This document shows, in pieces, positions 10,425-18,446 of a stretch of DNA of 64,000 bases; the first letter of the stretch is position 1, and the number at the start of each line of letters is the position of its first letter. The stretch covers positions 62,001-126,000 of the forward strand of contig NZ_CP014145.1 of NCBI RefSeq assembly GCF_001542775.1. The letters are read 5' to 3'. Below the pieces are notes generated by a model that saw nothing but the letters and a program-made list of their open reading frames with translations, was not told the DNA's origin and ran no database searches. This DNA is from Microterricola viridarii (GTDB taxonomy: Bacteria > Actinomycetota > Actinomycetes > Actinomycetales > Microbacteriaceae). The translations under genes and the position numbers were made by a program.

Positions 10425-11810
10425 ATGCCCACGGTTCCTGCAGCACCGAGATCGAGCGGCACGACGCGCTGGGCGCGGGCGGGTCGTGACCGGTTCTCCA
10501 ACGTGGACGTCGTCACGCTGCGCGAGCTTCCCCGCTGGCCATTCGCCGCCATGTTCGTGCTCTTCCCGCTCTGGTGGCTGCTGGGCCCTGGCGAGGCGCT
10601 CTGGATCGTGCTGGCCGGGATCATGCTGCTCTACCTGTTGCGCCGCGGCCACATCGAGGCGCCGCGGGGTTTTGGCATCTGGTTGCTCTTCCTGCTCTGG
10701 ATGGTCTTCTCGGTTGTGGGGATCGACACCAGTGGACGGCTCATCGGATTCCTCTATCGAGCCCTGCTCTACCTGGCCGTCACCGTCATCTTCTTGTACG
10801 TCTACAACGCCAGATCGACGCTCAGCACTCGGTATGTGGCCGGGGTCTTGACCGGGTTCTGGCTCGTCGTCGTCGCCGGCGGCTATCTCGGCGTGTTCTT
10901 CCCGATCCTCGCGATCCACACGCCGTTCGGCCTGCTTCTTCCAGAGTGGATCAGCTCCAACGATCTGGTGCAGGAGATGGTTGTGCGCCGCACGACGCAG
11001 TACAACCCGGACGGCTGGTTGAAACTCGATCCGCGCCCGAGCGCACCGTTCCTGTACACGAACGGCTGGGGCAACGCCTACTCGATGCTGCTGCCGATCG
11101 TGATCGGCTACTTGGTGGAGGTGCGCCGAGAGCGGCGCTTCTGGTGGCTGCTCCTCGCCATCCCCGTCTCCTTCGTGCCGGCCTTCCTCACGCTCAACCG
11201 GGGCATGTTTATCGGACTGGGCGTCGCCCTCGTCTATGTCGCCGCCCGATCGATCGCCCGTGGCAACCTGCGTGTGATCCTCGCGCTCGGCGCACTGCTT
11301 CTCGTGGTGGCTGGCGCGTTCGCGACCTTCCCCATCGCCGAGCGGTTGAGCGATCGAGTCGAGACGAGCTCGACCACGCAGGATCGCGCCGGGCTGTACG
11401 AGGAGACGTTCGAGCGCACGCTGGAATCGCCGCTGTTCGGCTTCGGTGCTCCCCGCCCCTCAGAGAAGGCAGGTGTCCCATCGGCTGGAACACAGGGACA
11501 GCTCTGGATGGTGATGTTCTCCCAAGGGTTCCCGGGAGTGCTGTTCTTCGTGGGTTGGTTCGTCTGGGCGTTCTTGCGCTCGTTCCATGTGCGGGATCCC
11601 ATCAGGCTGGCGTGCAACACGGTGCTTCTGGTGATCATCGTTGAGGCGACCTACTACGGGATCATGACGGCGGGCATAGCGGTGGCGATGATCGCTGCAG
11701 CACTCACCATGAGACCGGACCCGAAGCCCGGCGACCAAGATCTGAGAACCGCTCAGGAACTCGGTTACACTGGCGCGAAGGTGGCCGCCGTGCCGCGTTC
11801 GCAACACTAA
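10425..11810 (+). CDS. Wzy-like O-antigen polymerase/ligase family membrane protein
   Basis: 461 residues from the ATG at 10425, chosen because a GGGGGAGG site lies about 10 bases upstream; the open frame extends further but crosses the divergent promoter region. About 10-12 transmembrane segments and a large periplasmic-type loop (VVRRTTQYNPDGWLKLDPRPS) place it in the O-antigen ligase/polymerase (Wzy_C) superfamily. The motif LESPLFGFGAPRPSEKAGVP after the loop corresponds to the usual NPLFGxG-like segment. It polymerises lipid-linked repeat units outside the membrane. It is followed after 19 bases by a family 2 glycosyltransferase and faces the Wzz-like gene. Ligase activity remains an alternative. 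Confidence 0.82.
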   Translation: MPTVPAAPRSSGTTRWARAGRDRFSNVDVVTLRELPRWPFAAMFVLFPLWWLLGPGEALWIVLAGIMLLYLLRRGHIEAPRGFGIWLLFLLWMVFSVVGIDTSGRLIGFLYRALLYLAVTVIFLYVYNARSTLSTRYVAGVLTGFWLVVVAGGYLGVFFPILAIHTPFGLLLPEWISSNDLVQEMVVRRTTQYNPDGWLKLDPRPSAPFLYTNGWGNAYSMLLPIVIGYLVEVRRERRFWWLLLAIPVSFVPAFLTLNRGMFIGLGVALVYVAARSIARGNLRVILALGALLLVVAGAFATFPIAERLSDRVETSSTTQDRAGLYEETFERTLESPLFGFGAPRPSEKAGVPSAGTQGQLWMVMFSQGFPGVLFFVGWFVWAFLRSFHVRDPIRLACNTVLLVIIVEATYYGIMTAGIAVAMIAAALTMRPDPKPGDQDLRTAQELGYTGAKVAAVPRSQH

Positions 11811-11829
11811 ATTACAGAGGTGGTTGCCC

Positions 11830-12765
11830 ATGTCAGCCCAGCACCGTGCACCCCTGCCTGCTGTGAGCGTGGTGATTGCCACGCGCGGTCGGCCGGAACT
11901 CCTGCGCGCGGCCGTGCGGTCGATTCTCGCTCAGGACTACGCCGGCGACATCCACCTGACGGTTGTGTTCGACCAGATCGAGATCGACCCGCTCAGCGAC
12001 ATCGACGTGCCAGCGGAGCGGCGCCGGCTGAGCACCGTGGCCAACAACCGACACCCGGGCTTGGCCGGGGGACGCAACACGGGGATACTCGGGGCCTCCG
12101 GCGAGCTCATCGCATTCTGTGACGACGACGACGAGTGGCTGCCCGGCAAGCTGCGCATGCAGCTGGAAGCGTGGCGCGGCGACCCCGCCGCGCTGCTGGT
12201 GGCGACCGGGATTCGCATCGAGACGGCGGGGCGCTCGCTTGAGCGCCTTCCGCCGGAACGCACCACGTTCGCCGACTTGATTCGCTCGCGCACGACCGAG
12301 CTGCACCCCTCCTCATTCCTGTTCAGGCGTGAGGACATCCTCGAGCGGATCGGTCTCGTCGACGAGGACCTTCCCGCCTCCTACGGTGAGGACTACGACT
12401 TCCTCCTCCGGGTGGCCCGCTTCGGGCACATTGTGGCGGTGCCCGAACCGCTGGTCATCGTGCACTGGAATCGCGCGTCCTTCTTCGACGGCAAATGGCT
12501 GGGGATCGCAGAGGGGCTGACCTATCTGCTCAACAAGCATCCGGAGTTCTCGGACAGCGCCATCGGCTCGGCCAGGATCGAGGGGCAGATCGCGTTCGCC
12601 CTCGCCGCGCTCGGTCGGCACTCCGAGGCGCGCAGCTGGGCGCGCCAAACGATCCGGCACGACCGCACGCAGCTGCGCGCCTATGCGGCATTGGCCATCT
12701 CGGCCCGCCTCGTGCCTGCTGGCGCCTTGGTCAGCGCCGTGAACCGGCGAGGGAGGGGACTCTGA
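11830..12765 (+). CDS. family 2 glycosyltransferase
   Basis: 311 residues, GT-A fold. The N-terminus VSVVIATRGRPELLRAAVRS is the nucleotide-binding beta strand and loop; LAGGRNTGILGASGELIAF leads to CDDDDEW, the metal-binding DxD region (about residue 98). A later GEDYDFLLRVARFG supplies the family's ED motif, with the catalytic base. The cytoplasmic enzyme adds one sugar to the lipid-linked oligosaccharide; donor and acceptor are unknown. The ATG at 11830 follows an AGAGG site at a spacing of 9; TTG at 11824 is possible. The 3' end overlaps the convergent GH16 gene by 35 bases. Confidence 0.9.
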   Translation: MSAQHRAPLPAVSVVIATRGRPELLRAAVRSILAQDYAGDIHLTVVFDQIEIDPLSDIDVPAERRRLSTVANNRHPGLAGGRNTGILGASGELIAFCDDDDEWLPGKLRMQLEAWRGDPAALLVATGIRIETAGRSLERLPPERTTFADLIRSRTTELHPSSFLFRREDILERIGLVDEDLPASYGEDYDFLLRVARFGHIVAVPEPLVIVHWNRASFFDGKWLGIAEGLTYLLNKHPEFSDSAIGSARIEGQIAFALAALGRHSEARSWARQTIRHDRTQLRAYAALAISARLVPAGALVSAVNRRGRGL

Positions 12766-13861
12766 GCCGCGAACCGAGTGCCGTCGCCGCCCAGACGGTG
12801 TCGGAGCGGAGGTCGAAAGGTCGCGGGTAGCGCTGGTACACCCGCACGTAGTCGACCTGGTACTTCGCAGGGAAGGCGGTGTCGGCATCCGGCGACCCCG
12901 GCCAGGTACCGCCGACGGCCAGGTTCAGGCGCATGAAGAACTTGTTGACGAACGCCTCGTCGAGCCAAGACGTGGTCGAGCTGTTCCGCTCGTAGGTCTG
13001 CACCCCGTCAACGAACCACTTGATCGTGCCGCGTTCCCATTCGACGGCGTAGTCATGGAAGCCATCGGCGGTATTGCCGGCCGGCATGTCGTAGAAGGTG
13101 CCCTCCTGCGCGTAGGTGGGCACGTAGTCGTAGTGGATGGTCTGCACGACGCGGTTCGCCTGCGACGCGTCGCCCGCGCCGGTGCCGATGGCCTCGAGGA
13201 TGTCGAGCTCACCGATTCCGCCGAGCGCCGGGCGCATCCAGAATGCCGGCCAGATGCCCTTGGAGGTGCCAGGGGTCAGCGGGGTCTTGGCGCGGATCTC
13301 GAAACGGCCGTACTCGAAATTGAGCTTGTTCTTGGTGGTGACCATGCCGGATGTGTAAAGGCGGCCGTCTGGGAACCGATAATCGTTGCGGCCGCAGACC
13401 ATCGGCCGTGCCTCCTTGCGGGCGGCGATGGTCAGCAGGCCGCCGGCGACACTCACGTTCTCTGTGCGGTCCATCAGACAGGCGAGTTCCTCGTTGCCGT
13501 CTCCGTAGCTCGAGTTGTCGAGCACGTTCCAGACGGCACGGTTGATCGCCGTGCCGTTGAACTCATCGCTCCACACCATCGTCCAGCCCGCCTGCGCGGT
13601 CGGCGGCCTGTCGGTCAACGGGGGAGCGGCCGTCGGCTCCGGCGGTGGCCTACTCAGCGGCTCCGTCAGCGGCTCCGCCTGCGTGCCCGGCGCGAGCGTC
13701 GTGGTGGGGGCGGGTGTTGGGGCGGGTGTGGGTGCGGCATGCGCGCCAGTTCCGCACAGCGCGAGCGTCGTGGCGGTGACGAGGGTGGCGCCGACCGCGA
13801 GGAAGGGTCGTCTGCGGGGATGCCCGCGTTGACCCCACGCGCCCCTACCCGGCGGGCGCAC
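12731..13861 (-). CDS. secreted family 16 glycoside hydrolase
   Basis: 376 residues: signal peptide (about 1-43, ending GAHAA), a Pro/Thr-rich linker (about 44-90), then a GH16 catalytic domain starting at WTMVWSDEFNG. The catalytic signature GELDILEAIG (form E-L-D-I-L-E, nucleophile and acid/base glutamates) is intact near residue 220; GIWPAFWMRP precedes it and FFMRLNLAVGGTWPG follows. GH16 enzymes cleave beta-1,3 or beta-1,4 glucans and galactans. In this locus it may trim or release the exopolysaccharide, as polysaccharide lyases and hydrolases do elsewhere (inference). The GTG start overlaps the TagD-like gene by 17 bases, and the stop overlaps the convergent glycosyltransferase. Confidence 0.9.
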   Translation of the reverse strand: MRPPGRGAWGQRGHPRRRPFLAVGATLVTATTLALCGTGAHAAPTPAPTPAPTTTLAPGTQAEPLTEPLSRPPPEPTAAPPLTDRPPTAQAGWTMVWSDEFNGTAINRAVWNVLDNSSYGDGNEELACLMDRTENVSVAGGLLTIAARKEARPMVCGRNDYRFPDGRLYTSGMVTTKNKLNFEYGRFEIRAKTPLTPGTSKGIWPAFWMRPALGGIGELDILEAIGTGAGDASQANRVVQTIHYDYVPTYAQEGTFYDMPAGNTADGFHDYAVEWERGTIKWFVDGVQTYERNSSTTSWLDEAFVNKFFMRLNLAVGGTWPGSPDADTAFPAKYQVDYVRVYQRYPRPFDLRSDTVWAATALGSRLRVPSLAGSRR

Positions 13862-14309
13862 GGGCGGTGAGCGCGTCGAGTGCGCGGCGCAGGGCGGTGC
13901 TGGAGGTGGTCATCGTGTACGGAAAGTAGACAACCTCCACGCCCACATCGGCGAAGGCGAGCTCGAGCGCGTGGCCCCGCTCCGTTCCTTTCCAGTCGTC
14001 TCCCTTGAAATAGATGTCGAAGCCCACGCGCTGCCAGGTCTCGAGCTTGTCGACGGCCGTTTCAGCCACGGCCTCGTCGACGTATGAGATGTGCCTCACG
14101 ATCTCCAGCCGTTCCCCCAGCGGCACGACAGGGCGGGTTCCGCGCGTGTGCTGGAGTACCTCGTCTGAGACCACGCCGGCGATCAGGTAGTCGCATTGGC
14201 TCTTCGCGTGCCTGAGGATGTTCAGGTGGCCGACGTGGAACAGGTCGAAGGCCCCGCCGGCATATCCGACGCGATGACGGATTCGCTCGCCGCCAATTGT
14301 GTGCTCCAT
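13845..14309 (-). CDS. TagD-like glycerol-3-phosphate cytidylyltransferase family protein
   Basis: 154-residue cytidylyltransferase of the TagD type. GYAGGAFDLFHVGHLNILRHA carries the HxGH nucleotide-binding motif; the family RTxGISTT element appears as TMTTSSTALRR near the C-terminus, a relaxed form. Length agrees with TagD (about 130-155). Expected to make CDP-glycerol or another CDP-polyol from CTP. The ATG overlaps the sugar-transferase stop by one base (TGATG), so it is coupled to that gene; the GH16 gene follows. Together with the CDP-alcohol phosphotransferase at 1167 it suggests a phospho-polyol decoration of the polymer. An open frame extends further upstream but only as a shadow of the sugar transferase. 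Confidence 0.85.
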   Translation of the reverse strand: MEHTIGGERIRHRVGYAGGAFDLFHVGHLNILRHAKSQCDYLIAGVVSDEVLQHTRGTRPVVPLGERLEIVRHISYVDEAVAETAVDKLETWQRVGFDIYFKGDDWKGTERGHALELAFADVGVEVVYFPYTMTTSSTALRRALDALTARAPAG

Positions 14310-15841
14310 CAGTACGCCCCCTTGGGATTGGCGATCGTCTTGAACGTGCGCCAGATGATCATGACGTCGCCGGTCAGCGACCAGTTCTCTACGTAGTACA
14401 GGTCGAGACGGACGCTCTCCTCCCAGCTGAGGTCTGAACGCCCGCTGATCTGCCACAGGCCCGTGATCCCGGGCTTGATGAACAGTCGGCGGTGCACGCT
14501 GCCCTCGTAGGACTCCACCTCTGTCGCCAGCGGCGGTCGGGGCCCGACGACGCTCATATCGCCGATCAGGGCATTCCAGATCTGCGGCAGCTCGTCCAGC
14601 GAGTACTTGCGCAGCACACGCCCGGCACGGGTGACCCGCGGGTCGTTGCGCAGTTTGAACAGCACCCCCGCGCCCTCGTTCTTGTCGAGCAGGCCTGCGA
14701 GGTCGTCCTCGGCGGTCTGCACCATGGAACGAAACTTCAGCATCTGGAAGCTGCGCCCGTTGCGGCCGCAGCGTTCCTGTCTGAACAGCACCGGGCCAGG
14801 GCTGTCGAGTTTGATCACGGCCCCAATCGCGAGCATCAGCGGGAACAGCACGATGAGCGCGATCGCCGCGAGCGTGACATCCAGCGTGCGCTTGAGGATG
14901 TGCTTGCCGCCCTCGAAGCTCGGGATCTCCACGTGGATGAGGGGGAGGCCCTCGACCGGGCGGAAGTGGATGCGGGGGCCGGCGACATCGGTCAGCCGGG
15001 AGGAGAGAACCAGCTCCGCCGCTGTTCCCTCCAGGTCCCAGCCGAGCTTCCGGATGAAATCGCTCCCGCCGTCGGGCTGGCCCGCCACGATGACGGTGTC
15101 CGCGGCGACGAGCTCGGCCGCCTCCGCAATCCCGTTGAGGTCGGAGATGACCGGAATGCTCTGTGTGCCGACATCCAGATACTCGCTTGTGCCGTCTTGA
15201 AGCGAGACCCCGACGACGTGGTAGGCGGCGCCGGACTTCGACTCGATCTGCGCGATGACGTAGCTGACGTCTTCGCGGGTGCCGATGACGACGGCGCGGG
15301 CCAGGTAGTGCCCGAACTCCCGCTGGTGCAGCAGCCACTTGCGCCACAGCCACCGGTCGAGCACGAGAGCGGCAAGGCCGATCGGCAGTGCGATGACGAA
15401 GTAGCCGCGTGCGACATCGACCTGGAGCACGAGGAAGGTGATCGCCAGGAGGCCGAATGCGAGCGCGCTGGCGTTGACGACCCGCTTGTACTCGACCACC
15501 CCGACCCCGACCACGTGGGGGTCTCTGGTGCGGAAGACAGCCAGCGTCAGCAGCCAGGCGCCGATGACGAGCGAGGCCACCACCGCATACTCGGTGAGCA
15601 ACAGGTTCGGGCTGCTGCTCGACTCGTTCGAGGCAAGCCCGACGTAGCTCACGGCTGTGACGACCGAGAGCACGACGCCGAGATCGGTGAGCCGCAGCCG
15701 GTCGCGGTAGAGCCGCGCCCAGCGCAGGCCGGAGGCTGGTGAGTCCGCGGCCACTGCCGGTTGCGCGGCCGGCATGCCGACCAGCTCAAGCCGGCGGCGC
15801 GGCCGGGGCAGACCGGGGTCCAGGTGGCGGGGCTCACTCAT
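14309..15841 (-). CDS. exopolysaccharide polyprenyl glycosylphosphotransferase (initiating sugar transferase)
   Basis: 510 residues in the two-part WbaP/CpsE layout: four or five N-terminal transmembrane helices (about 45-170), a CoA-binding-like Rossmann region (ARAVVIGTREDVSYVIAQI), then a re-entrant helix and the bacterial sugar transferase domain from KRTLDVTLAAIALIVLFP. Catalytic-domain motifs: VLFRQERCGRNG, FQMLKFRSMV, LRKYSLDELPQIWN, VGPRPPLATEV and KPGITGLWQISGR. The enzyme transfers hexose-1-phosphate from a UDP-sugar to undecaprenyl phosphate, starting the repeat unit that the other enzymes extend. First gene of its transcript, one-base overlap with the TagD-like gene. A 400-base leader upstream contains the shared element at 15968-15991. 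Confidence 0.92.
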   Translation of the reverse strand: MSEPRHLDPGLPRPRRRLELVGMPAAQPAVAADSPASGLRWARLYRDRLRLTDLGVVLSVVTAVSYVGLASNESSSSPNLLLTEYAVVASLVIGAWLLTLAVFRTRDPHVVGVGVVEYKRVVNASALAFGLLAITFLVLQVDVARGYFVIALPIGLAALVLDRWLWRKWLLHQREFGHYLARAVVIGTREDVSYVIAQIESKSGAAYHVVGVSLQDGTSEYLDVGTQSIPVISDLNGIAEAAELVAADTVIVAGQPDGGSDFIRKLGWDLEGTAAELVLSSRLTDVAGPRIHFRPVEGLPLIHVEIPSFEGGKHILKRTLDVTLAAIALIVLFPLMLAIGAVIKLDSPGPVLFRQERCGRNGRSFQMLKFRSMVQTAEDDLAGLLDKNEGAGVLFKLRNDPRVTRAGRVLRKYSLDELPQIWNALIGDMSVVGPRPPLATEVESYEGSVHRRLFIKPGITGLWQISGRSDLSWEESVRLDLYYVENWSLTGDVMIIWRTFKTIANPKGAY

Positions 15842-16160
15842 GTTCCCACCGCAGAACAGCGCGAGATGCGAGCGGTGTGAGCATTACCCCTGACGGGGCG
15901 GCTGTGACGGATTGTTCAGTTGCGGGTCGACGAAGCGGTCGACAAATTGTTGAGGCGGTCACGAATATCCCTGCATTTCGGGTTTACAGGTACTGGTCGG
16001 GTAAAAGCGAAATCGGCTCTGACCGGGATGCCAGGACAACCCGATCAAGAAGTTGAAAACAACTCAGCTAATCTCGTCCCCGACCTTACGCGCCGCGAGA
16101 GGGCTGGGTATACCCCAATTTGGGGGACGTCTCGCGAACGCGGAATCCACCGCAGACAGC
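15842..16160. other. non-coding leader/promoter region upstream of the sugar transferase
   Basis: About 320 bases without a convincing gene on either strand. It is less GC-rich than its surroundings and contains the shared element at 15968-15991, two GGTCGAC copies near 15925-15955, and AT-rich stretches near 16045-16070 suited to a promoter. The cspA terminator lies at its right edge. A plus-strand open frame here has no ribosome-binding site or recognisable product. Confidence 0.4.
15968..15991 (-). promoter_or_regulatory. cis element shared with the leader at 6257
   Basis: On the minus strand this reads CCTGTAAACCCGAAATGCAG followed by G, flanked by CCTG/CAGG arms, with a second TTTTACCCGA motif about 20 bases upstream. 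The copy at 6257-6282 preserves both parts. It lies about 130 bases before the sugar transferase ATG. Two similar ACCCGA motifs two helical turns apart would fit a dimeric regulator, but a leader RNA structure is equally possible. Confidence 0.5.
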
Positions 16161-16188
16161 AAAACGGCCCCGCCGAGGCGGGGCCGTT
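16161..16188 (-). terminator. rho-independent terminator of cspA
   Basis: A 12-base arm pair (AACGGCCCCGCC, its complement two bases later) forms a strong GC stem with a tiny loop. On the minus strand the stem is followed by TTTT. It lies 53 bases after the cspA stop. Confidence 0.85.
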
Positions 16189-16241
16189 CAGTGACCCTGG
16201 GGGTCTAGCGCGCGGCCACAAGGCGGCGCGCGGTACTCAGA

Positions 16242-16445
16242 CTAGAGCGGGCGGATGTTCTCAGCCTGCAGGCCCTTGGGGCCACGGGCGGTCTCGAACT
16301 CGACCTTCTGGTTCTCGTCGAGGCTGCGGTAGCCATCGGTCGCGATGGCGGAGAAGTGCGCGAACACGTCGGCGCTTCCGTCGTCGGGGGTGATGAAGCC
16401 GAAGCCCTTTTCAGCGTTGAACCACTTTACGGTGCCGGTTGCCAT
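16242..16445 (-). CDS. cspA: CspA family cold-shock protein
   Basis: 67-residue single OB-fold nucleic-acid-binding protein. From [18 protein letters not shown] it carries RNP1 (KGFGFI) and RNP2 (DVFAHFSAI), and it ends in a typical PQAENI-like segment, here [11 protein letters not shown]. The ATG at 16445 gives the canonical start; an upstream in-frame ATG at 16463 would add six residues not found in the family. It acts as an RNA chaperone and transcription antiterminator. A long AT-richer leader upstream and a strong terminator downstream mark a monocistronic transcript, as usual for cold-shock genes. Confidence 0.95.
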   Translation of the reverse strand: MATGTVKWFNAEKGFGFITPDDGSADVFAHFSAIATDGYRSLDENQKVEFETARGPKGLQAENIRPL

Positions 16446-16839
16446 TTTTTGTCTCTCATTCATGAGGTTTTCGATCGAGTTCGGCCTTCGAACCCGAGCG
16501 TCGCGTGTTTTGATTCGCCCTCAGAAAAGCGACCAAGAACCGGGTTAGTTCGTGGTTGCTTGAAATACAATGCGCAACACAACAACTTGAGCGTCAAGAC
16601 TAGCCCATGAATGCGTGATAATGGTGAACAATTTCTAGAGCATGGGTCAGATCGTTACAAAAGGGCCGTGAACCGCGTGATTTGGCGGCCTTCCTGTGCT
16701 CCCTGTGAAGTCACGGGGTGTGCGGGCCGGGGGTGCGGCGGCATCATTCGGATCGCATGATGTGCCGCGAAGCGCTCCGGCGTCGACTTGACCGGGAGGC
16801 GGCGCAGGTGCGCGGCGGCACGTGGCGGAAGGGCTAGAA
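16446..16839. other. intergenic region: cspA promoter and long 5' leader
   Basis: About 390 bases between divergent cspA and the CMD-family gene. The minus strand shows TTGACG near 16590 and weak TATA-like sequence about 20 bases on, and a leader of 100 bases or more before the cspA ATG containing a short hairpin (CGGGTTCG/CGAACTCG, about 16480-16502). The AT content here is clearly above average. Nothing coding was recognised; the 126-codon minus-strand frame at 16647-17027 is a shadow of the CMD gene. Confidence 0.4.
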
Positions 16840-17157
16840 ATGGAACCTCTCGATCGCCTCCGGCGGCTGGCCGTGAATGGGGAGCTCGTCGGCGATGTGC
16901 CCGACCCGGCCGTGCAGCTGGACCGACGAATTCTCGCGCTCGTGCGCATCGCCGCGCTCGTCGCGGTCGGCGGCGCAGAGCCGTCGTTCGGGGTGGAGGC
17001 CGATCTGGCCGTCAGCGCCGGGGCCACGGCATCCGAGATCGTCGATGTGCTCGTCGGCGTGATGCCCGTTGTGGGGGCGGCCAGGGTGGTCGCTGCAGCG
17101 CCGAACCTCGCGCTGGCGCTGGGCTATGACGCGCTGGACGCAGACGAGTCGCCCTGA
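16840..17157 (+). CDS. carboxymuconolactone decarboxylase-like (AhpD-fold) protein
   Basis: 105 residues from the ATG at 16840, chosen for a GGAAGGG site 7 bases upstream (a GTG six codons earlier lacks one). The all-helical sequence LDRRILALVRIAALVAVGG and GATASEIVDVLVGVMPVVGAARVV matches the CMD/AhpD fold, in which a helix of the form E-x-V-x-x-L-x-x-x-x-P-x-x-G is diagnostic. The CxxC of peroxidase-type AhpD is absent, so a redox role is doubtful. It stands alone, convergent with the DUF7144-like gene. Substrate unknown; small standalone CMD proteins are largely uncharacterised. Confidence 0.75.
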   Translation: MEPLDRLRRLAVNGELVGDVPDPAVQLDRRILALVRIAALVAVGGAEPSFGVEADLAVSAGATASEIVDVLVGVMPVVGAARVVAAAPNLALALGYDALDADESP

Positions 17158-17195
17158 ACGCCTGTGCGGCGTTCAGGGCGAGAGGGCGTCCGGCG

Positions 17196-17611
17196 TCAGG
17201 CGGCCTTGGACATCTCGTGGCCGTGCACCGTGAGCGCGTAGATCACGAGGACGTCGAGCGCGATGATGATCAGCGACCACCACGGTTGCACCGGAAGCAG
17301 GAACAGCTGCCCGACGGCGTTCAGGATCACGAGGATCACGGCGACGATGCGGGCCCAGGTTGCTCCGGCCAGCATTGCCAGCGCCACCACGATCATCGCC
17401 AGGCCGGCGATCAGATGCCACCAGCCCACCCTTGGACGTCCAGCAGGAACAGCGCCCCGGTGGACGTCGCGAAGTAGGCGCTGTCTGGGCCGATGATCGC
17501 CATGAGGCCGTAGAACGCGTCGAAGATTCCCGCCGTGATGAGCACGAATCCAGCGAACCAGCCCCAGCCAACCCAGCCTGTTGTCTCCGTCTTAGTTGCA
17601 GTCTCGCTCAT
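17196..17611 (-). pseudogene. DUF7144-like membrane protein, interrupted by a one-base frameshift
   Basis: Two adjacent frames together make one four-helix membrane protein: MSETATKTETTGWVGWGWFA to LFLLDVQGW (from 17611, with a GGGAGG site), then GWWHLIAGLAMIVVALAMLA, ATWARIVAVILV, LLPVQPWWSLIIIALDVLV to the stop at 17196. The family has QGWGWWHL or similar at the junction. One extra G at 17425-17427 (GGG to GGGG on the minus strand) would restore it: the total of 416 bases is one short of a multiple of three. It could be a real mutation, a homopolymer sequencing error, or recoding. As written, the first frame stops after GGI. Function of the family is unknown. Confidence 0.75.
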
Positions 17612-17770
17612 CGCGCACCTCCCGAAGAATGCCGGCGGTCGCCCGGCTCTTGCGCCGCGCAGGTGCACGGCTTCCCGTCACGGTACTGACGGTGCGGGCG
17701 GCGAGGCATCACGCAACCAGCGTGATCTTGCCGGGGGAGTTGGCATGCCGTCCCGATTCGCGCGGGTACG

Positions 17771-17805
17771 AAAAAGCCCCCGACTAGTAAGAACTAGACG
17801 GGGGC
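17771..17805 (-). terminator. terminator of the tRNA operon
   Basis: On the minus strand a 13-base stem (GCCCCCGTCTAGT with a single mismatch to its partner), TCTT loop and TTTTT run, starting six bases after the 3' end of tRNA-Phe. Confidence 0.9.
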
Positions 17806-17810
17806 GAATG

Positions 17811-17883
17811 TGGCTCCGACCGGCGTCGATCCGGTGACCTTTCGATTTTCAGTCGAACGCTCTACCAACTGAGCTACAGAGCC
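17811..17883 (-). tRNA. tRNA-Phe (GAA)
   Basis: 73-base cloverleaf. The acceptor stem GGCTCTG pairs with CGGAGCC, discriminator A; the anticodon loop CTGAAAA gives GAA; the T arm has the GGTC-GATC-type loop. CCA is not encoded. Last of three tRNAs in the order Glu, Asp, Phe. Confidence 0.95.
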
Positions 17884-17949
17884 CGGAGCATCCGAAAATG
17901 CTGCCGAGAAGGAGAAAGCCCCAACTTTCGAAGGGGCTTGTCGCCTAAG

Positions 17950-18023
17950 CGACCCTGACGGGACTTGAACCCGCGACCTCCGCCGTGACAGGGCGGCACG
18001 CTAACCAACTGCGCTACAGGGCC
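17950..18023 (-). tRNA. tRNA-Asp (GTC)
   Basis: 74-base cloverleaf with acceptor GGCCCTG/CAGGGTC and discriminator G (an aspartate identity base). The anticodon loop CTGTCAC gives GTC. T loop GGTTCAAGTCC. CCA is not encoded. Confidence 0.95.
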
Positions 18024-18087
18024 TCGTAAAGAAGCTATTCAATTATATTTGCTGCGGTGTAACTCTATTATGACCTATTCAGTTGTG

Positions 18088-18160
18088 TGACCCCAACGGG
18101 ATTCGAACCCGTGCTGCCGCCGTGAAAGGGCGGTGTCCTAGGCCACTAAACGATGGGGCC
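18088..18160 (-). tRNA. tRNA-Glu (TTC)
   Basis: 73-base cloverleaf with acceptor GGCCCCA/TGGGGTC and discriminator A. The anticodon loop CTTTCAC gives TTC. T loop GGTTCGAATCC. First of the three-tRNA transcript ending at 17771. Confidence 0.95.
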
Positions 18161-18362
18161 GGATTGTCTTAGAAGTGCAGGACAACCGAGGCATAAGCAT
18201 ACGTGGATTTCGAGCGTGTGCAAAAACGGCTGCGCCCGGGCGTGTCCCGCCCGATCCGAAATCGCGCCACGGCAGCAAATGACCCGTGTATCGGACCGCT
18301 CCCGGGCTAGTGTCTCGGTTGTCGCGCACCATGAGCTACCCGAGCGCTCGGAATGCCGAATT

Positions 18363-18391
18363 GTTACTGTTGGCAGAGTTATCGCTGTTAC
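18363..18391 (+). promoter_or_regulatory. candidate operator/promoter repeats upstream of the cell-wall hydrolase operon
   Basis: GTTAC occurs at 18363-18367 and 18387-18391, with GTTAT at 18378-18382, in an AT-rich patch 55-85 bases before the M23 gene. GTAAC/GTTAC direct repeats are known in actinobacterial MtrA targets, which often include cell-wall hydrolases; assigning these to MtrA is an inference. TGCATTTCGGG follows at 18407. Confidence 0.35.
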
Positions 18392-18446
18392 GTAAGTGAC
18401 GGATGTTGCATTTCGGGAGTTTTTGGAACTCCCGAATCGGGGAGAG

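Noticed and set aside
13845..15353. 502-codon frame including the TagD-like gene
   Set aside because: The part upstream of 14309 is out-of-frame sequence of the sugar transferase; only the last 154 codons are real.
18161..18446. c-di-AMP (ydaO-type) riboswitch before the wall hydrolases
   Set aside because: Such elements do precede actinobacterial hydrolases, but the conserved core was not found in this interval.
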